From contig NC_054702.1 of assembly GCF_016097555.1 (NCBI RefSeq), positions 81,998,124 through 82,062,123 on the forward strand: a DNA stretch of 64,000 bases, given 5' to 3'. Below the pieces are notes generated by a model. It saw nothing but the letters and a program-made list of their open reading frames with translations. It was not told the origin of the DNA and made no database searches. Shown here in pieces: positions 46,201 through 53,700 of the stretch. A program made the position numbers and the translations under genes. This DNA is from Gigantopelta aegis (lineage: Eukaryota; Mollusca; Gastropoda; Neomphalida; Peltospiridae). The stretch's first letter is position 1; each line of letters starts with the position of its first letter.

Positions 46201-49200
46201 CGAAAGTAATCCAGCATCAAGACAAGAGCATTACTTGACATGTCAGTTATCAAGTTGCAAAACAATTATTAAGTCCAGAATACTATGATCGAAAAAAAAT
46301 AAAAAGAAGTTTTATCATGGATATTAGTCAAAAGGGAAGGAAATGTTTTATTTAATGACGCACTCAAGACATTTTATTTATGATTATATGGCGTGAGTGT
46401 GACACGACAAGACAAAATGAACTGCGACATTCATTTTTGAAAAACCAAAAGAGTGGAAAGTGAAATATTGCTTTCCTCCAAATGTCAACAAGAAAAAAAA
46501 ATCAGTGGCAGACAGGAAAGACTGGGGGTTGGGGATATTGTACCTCTAAAGAAAACCTGTCAACAAGGAGAAATTTGATGATAGACAGAATATTTTTTTT
46601 TGGGGGGGGGGGGGGGGGTTGCACACCCTATAAAAAAAGCAGAAGTGAAGTTTGCTAAAACAAGGGGTAAAGTATGTCATCCTCCCCAGATTGAACTGAT
46701 GGGGATATAGGGGTGTCACCATGTGGCCTCAAAGAGTGAAGTTAGGAAAGTTGTGCCCACGTACTTGACTCGAATGAAGGCGATGATCCAGGAGAAGAAG
46801 CCCTTGTCTTGCGAGTGGATGGTCGTGTCCAGCGACTCCTGGGATCCCACCATTGACCGATTGTCGTGCTCCCCGAAAAACAGAGACGTCCATCTGTAAT
46901 AACAGGGCATGTTATATTTACTCGTATTCCACTGTCGTCTTCTCATGAGATCGGAACAAGGTTTAAAATATAATAACTATGGGCTGGATTTACGAAGCCT
47001 GTTTTTCTGAATCCCAGGTGTTTAAGAATTATAAATGTATGTAGTAACGCTACATGCATGTGAAACAAACACAGGCTTTGTAAATTCAGCCCTATATTTT
47101 TAGACATATACTAGCTCTCTACATAGTGACCATTGTTTTCATTTGGCGACTAAAACATTTCATACTGTATGTATTTATATAAAAATAGAAGTAGGTGACA
47201 TCTGGCTTTAAGATGAAACAGTTAATGTTAAGGGCTATATACAGTAATGTAACTTGAGTTATTAGGATATTATGTAATACACATTTCATTTGACAACATA
47301 TTATCATGAAATGTTTCAATTTAATGCCTCCAGTTTATAAAAATTATTTTTCGATACTATAGTTTAAAAATTAAAAGTAGAAAAACAGAAGGACAACTGT
47401 AATCAATGTACTACATGTATGTACATATGTATTAAAAACACACCACAATACAGTAACCAGTAGTGGCACAGAGATATCAAATTTGATGTTTACGTTGAAC
47501 AAGTGTTTAATATATTATGCCTAGGCTATATATTAGTTCAAAAACAGGTTTATTCGTGTATTAAAGAAATAATTAACAAACTGATCAAACTGAAATGAAT
47601 TAATGTACATAGGGGTCATTCAAATATTACGTAACGCTCTACGGAGTGTGTAGATGTACGTCCCAATGTTATGTAGCATTACAGGGTGTGGGTGGGTGTG
47701 TTTTAAATACTAAAATCTTTTTTCTATTTATTTTTTTCATAAATGCCATAACACAGCAACAATGTTTAACACACATTAAAGCTAGACAATAAAGATCATA
47801 AATAGAGTTGAAATGCATATATGCACTTTCCCAAATCACAAATTATGTTACACCCATTGCATGACTTCTTTGTGAATGGTGGGGGGTGGGGGGTTTTGTC
47901 TCAAAGTGTTACGTATATTTTACGGGAGTGTATATGGTGTAGCATTACGGAGAGTTAGAAGGGAGGGAGGGAGGGTGTCTAATTTTGACAAAAATAGCAT
48001 TACATAACATTTTAATGGCCCCTTAAATAAAATTTTCAAACTCAAGTAAAAAAACCTAAATATTCTTATGGTTGGAATTAAAAACAAAACATTATTAAGA
48101 CTATACTCTTATTAATTAAGACATATGAACCAACTTGTATCTCACCTTATAAACCATTTTAACCAAATGTTTTGAAATATTTACTACAAGCAATCCATAC
48201 ACCACATTTATGCATGTAGGTTGTCTTTTTGTAGGGTAGCAACAAACATTCGGGATTTTTCTGATCAATTAACTTAATTTCCTGGAATTCAAATAATCTT
48301 ACATATTACTGTTTAATAGTTAGTTGCAATAACTGTGGAAATCTGTCAAATAATACAATGAAATTTTGCAATGTTGTTCTATAAATTAATTTTAAAAATA
48401 ATGAAATGGATAACCTGATTTAATCCAATTTTTATAGCTGCATAAACTTTAAGTTATGAGTTGAAAGTTTATAGAACACAAAAGGCATTGCTCTTATCAC
48501 AGAAAATCTAAATTCAATATTTCTAGCACACTTGGAATGATGCCAAACACAAATTATATTACTGATATTAACAAAAGTGTATAAAGACTGTGGCCATGGA
48601 ATATAATCAATGTCTATTCTAATTTTTATCTTTTTGTAATACCTGTCTGTTTACAATACTCAAACTACCGTAATGTCTATTATAAATCTCACTGGTGCAA
48701 CTGCCAACAGATCAAAGATGTTTTTATCATTAGAAAAAACACACAAAATGAATACATTGTCTTTTTTTCATATTCACAATGTTCTTGTGAAAATCGATAA
48801 GTATTTGAAGCATTCAGTTGTAGGTTCTTTAAAATATAGAGATAATTAAAATCATCCACCCCCAACTTCAAATACACACATGACCACCCACCCCCAGACA
48901 CAGACACACCTATTACTATACTGATCAGGGTTTCTGCCAGAGGGTAAAATGGGTATTGCGCCATACCCAAAATATTTTGCATATGTTTATAACCTTTTGA
49001 CAAACTTAATAACTCTTATAATTGCTGTATGATTCTTTTTTTAACCCTAACCCTAAACCTAACCCATGTTCTTTCTGGAGGAGGCCCCCCCATACCCCAT
49101 GTTGACTGAGGTTGCATTCAATTCCATAGCACCACACCCAAAAGTTTCTTTCTGGCAGAAAAACTACTGATGGAAAAGAAATAAGGGAACATATGGAATT

Positions 49201-50730
49201 GTAGAGCAGATTTAATTTTTAACTATCACAGTTAATGTCTGAACAACATACAAAGTTGCAACGTGGGACTGAATGTCCATAGTTTTGAAGATGGTCAAAT
49301 TCTGACACAAGTACCCGGTGTGATTGATGGTTTTGGTTGCAGTCACCATCTATTGTTACTATAAGCATCATCCCTTATTTCTTTCCATCATTACATTTCA
49401 GCAACATATGAACTACGTGCTTATTATGGATATTATAACTATTATATCATCTTTGATTTTTCAAACAAGACATCAGACTTAGTTATAGACTGTTTGTGTC
49501 AAAAGAAAACTGATGAATTGGCATTTAACTCTATGAAGAATAAAGTTAAAATGCATTAAAAAACACACATATTAACCAACTCAAATAACATTTTAAAAAA
49601 CCACACAAAAATGTTCAGTGTAAATAACAAGGTTACTTTACAAATTACCATCAAATTACATATTATAGCTTGAATACAGAATACTACATATTAAGTGGCT
49701 GTTAGATACCATTTATTTTACGAAGTGGGTTAAAAATGCATCGAATGAGCAAAAGCAAATTGGGTTACATTTTTAAACAATGGACACGAATGTAGTATTC
49801 AATTTCTTACATATATTCATAAAAACAGTTTTAAAATAAATTTCAATGCCTTTTTTTAACTAAACCTTATGTACAGCGGCCCTAGAGCTTAAAAGTTAAC
49901 TTGTGTGTCATAGACAATTCAATTTCAGGTTAACTTGTACATAACATCTTTTGATCGATTTCTACCGTGCTTTTCCTCGAGTGGTATGGCACTGGTAACC
50001 TGGTCATGCATCATCTGTAAAATGTTATAACATGTATATGTGTTAATAAGTACATGTATGTGTTATCAACTATAGTGAATAATGTTCTCACCAACGGGTG
50101 TGTAAGAAATCTGTTTTTTGATACAGGTATGAAGGATAACAGATGGAATAGTAAAGCATGCACAATTTTATCTCAAGTCTTTGTGTACTGCTTTATCAAT
50201 TGTTTCGGTATTTTTTTGGTAACAACGCAGCTGAGGCTGCACATACACACCTTGGCTGTTCTAACATTTTGTCTTCACCCCTGTGTTAACATGAGAGTTA
50301 ATCATACAATTGGATGGCAATTTGCTAAAAACTATTTTTTACATAAAAATGTTTTGTAAAACAATTATGAAAGTTACAGTAGTATGGGTGTAAACTTCAA
50401 AAAAATTTGTTTTGTGGAAGTTTTAGCATAGTTTAGTATATAATTATATGCCAATTCAAGTTCCCTTTTGACAAAATTGGACTATAGGACATGTATTAAT
50501 CATGAATGTGTGGTGAAAATAAGGAATCTAAATGCAGATTACTCTATATGCAGCTAATAAATAGATTCATTAATGACTATGAGGTAGGATAACGGGCTAT
50601 AACTGATTTTTAAAAGTGTTATGTTTGCTACATTTTAGGCTACACACAGAGGTTATATGCAGAAATAAGGAAGTATAATATATGTCAAGGGCAGATTCCT
50701 GTGCCTTCACCCATGCTTGCATCCGCGTAT

Positions 50731-50763
<33 letters not shown>

Positions 50764-53700
50764 GGGGGGAGAGAGAGAGAGAAGAATGTGTGTGCGTGTG
50801 TGTAAATGTATGTGTGAGTGAGTGAGAGAGAGTGTGTACATGTATGTATACTAAGTTGTAATAGACAAAACATTGCTATCTCCTGATTTAGAATCACTTG
50901 TTCTACACAAAGCTCCTATAATTACAATGATTTTTGTGTTTATGTTCTGAATACTGGAAGAAACTTAAAAATAGATCAGCAAAGACAGCATAAATGTTCT
51001 TCAGCAATAAATGCAGAAATGATACGATTCTTTCTGACAGCATATACATAGATTTTATAAAGCAAGAGTATATAAAGTTATTAAGAAGCATTACCAAATT
51101 CTGAGTCAATACCATGCTGATGAAGAAAAATATATTTCTTTTACAAATAAACTTTCTTTAACAATCTTGTCACTGTTTAAAATTCTTTGTCTATCAAGAG
51201 TATATTCTTGTATATATAAAATGGCTGTGGATTTTCGAAGCTATCTTAACATTACGAAATCGTAAAACCATCTTAGGTTATGATGCCATCACAGCACAAA
51301 CGATAGCAATGTTATAGGTTATGATGGTTTTATGATTTCGTAGTGCTAAGATTGCTTCAAAAATATGGATCCTGGATTTAATTTTTGTTTAAACAGAGAA
51401 TACAAAACAAGTTTCCATTTACGAGTGTGTTTTCACCAGTACATCATGAGCAAAACATATTATATAACTGTAGATGTGTGTTAACTTTTTAATGTACGGT
51501 AGTGTTTTCTATGACAGATTTCTTTAATTCTGATATACAGTGGTCTCTGTCCAAACCGGAATCTATGTAATACAGATTCCTGTGTAAAACAGCATGATTT
51601 CAAAGTCCCCTCCAGTTCGAGCTGGGTGATAGTAACATTTCTGGTTGAGTATCGGTATCGGTATTTTACGGGTAATTTACCTAGGTATCGGTGCAGTATT
51701 TGGTATTGACAAAATACCTTTACTGATATCGAACATTGTTTTGTTATTTTTATTTTTTTAGGGGTGGGGGTATACCTGGCTCTAAATGCATGCTTGCATA
51801 ATGGGCATATAATTTTGTAATCCAATATTGGTACTTTGAGATTTGCTCGGTATGGTAAATCGGTATTGACCAAATGGTATATATGATATACCACCCAGCT
51901 ATACCTCCAGTGACAACAGCTTGGGAAACAGCTGTGTGATATATACATATACCAGCACATTTCATCAGTTAATCCCCCTTGAATCCAGTTTAGACATTGT
52001 CCACTGTATTTAGTTAGTAAAATAAATATGCACATGTATTCAGCCATGACAGTGATGTTCAAGTGAAGCAGAACACAAAACAAGGGTTAAAATAACAGGA
52101 AGCCATACACATTGTATCCACTCTCACTGGATTTGACGAGGACACTATGAAAAGAACAAGAAAATAAGAGCATAAAAAACAACAACCAGCAATAAACAAA
52201 GATAAAAAATACAATAAAATACAACACTTATATATATATATATATATACATAATTTTATGTATACCATTTAAGGTTTATAAATGAAAATATTTCCTTATG
52301 TTGAGTACAATGAGCCTAAATAATTCACAATATGTTTGTTGTACTTTTAATAAATATTATTCAGTTCTAAACATGAGTGCAGATATTAAAAGAAAAGTAT
52401 ACATTAAAGTTTACACACAAAAAGAAAAAAATATATATATCAAACTTTATAAAAATTAAGAAATATGATTACACAATACAGCTGACAATATTTTCACAGA
52501 CAAATATATACCGTATATCACAAAACTACTTATAGACTGACGACAAAAACAGCCCGACAAAATAAATAATAATAAAAAAAGGTATCATTTTAAATTGATT
52601 ATCCACATACTTTTCCTCTGTTCTGCTTATGAGAGCAATGCGTCCATAATCCCAAGCAAGCTTCCTCAGAAATGTAAACAATAAAAGCAGCACCTGCAAA
52701 ACGACAAAAATATTGTATTAAAATGCAACATGCAAGTATGCTGCTGATGAGGAAAGTTATTTTCATGTTTATATCCAATTAAGGTACAAGCACACCATTC
52801 TAACACACCTCAGCCATCTGTGGGTTAGTGGTTAGTCACTAGTGGTTAGTGGGAGAGAATAGGGTGTAGTGGCCTTACACCTATATGTACTTATTGAGTC
52901 AGTAGGATCTGGTACCGAGATTCGAACCCAGTACCTACAAGCCTTAAGTCTTATGACTAACCACTATACAACCGACGCTGGTTGCTGCATACTTACCACG
53001 ATTTTCACATAAATACCTTTCTCCAGATCACATCCCAAATTCATCCATCCAATCATTTGTCCACACTTAAGCAGTCAACTATACAAATCCATCCAACTGC
53101 CTATTCATCCAGTAATATGCCTATTTTCTGTATATTTTATATACTGACCTTCTGTAGTATATTCATCCATTCATTAACCATACTTTCACCTGTCCATTCT
53201 TCTGTTTCTCCATCCATCTATATAACCATCTTCCATCTTTCCATTCTTCTATCAATCTTTCCATTCTTCTATCAATCTTTCCATTCATCTATCCATCTAA
53301 CCATAATTTCCATCCGTGTACCCAATCACCATCTTTTCATTCATCTATCAATCATACACATTCTCTGGTCTCTACATCTATATAACCATACTTTCCATCC
53401 ATCTATCTACCGTATATACATCTATTCAGCCAGTGTATTCATCTTCTATTCTTCCATCCATCCAACAATATAATAGATATACCTATCTTCTATTCATCCA
53501 TCTATACAATGGATGTAGTTATCTTACCATATACACGTTCTATCCATCCATCTAGTTATACAACCATATATCTTCTATCCAACCATATACCCAATTTCTA
53601 TTTGTTCACTAAGCTATTCAACCATGTACCCATCTTCTATTCATTCATCAATCTATTCAAACATGTACATATCTTTTATTCATTCTTCTAGCTATTCAAC

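Noticed and set aside
51481..52083. 200-codon - strand open frame
   Set aside because: It runs across a MITE and intron sequence, resembles no family, and overlaps no splice-supported exon.
52982..53473. 163-codon Ser/His/Ile-rich open frame
   Set aside because: Translation of the degenerate CATC/TTCATC minisatellite in intron 1.
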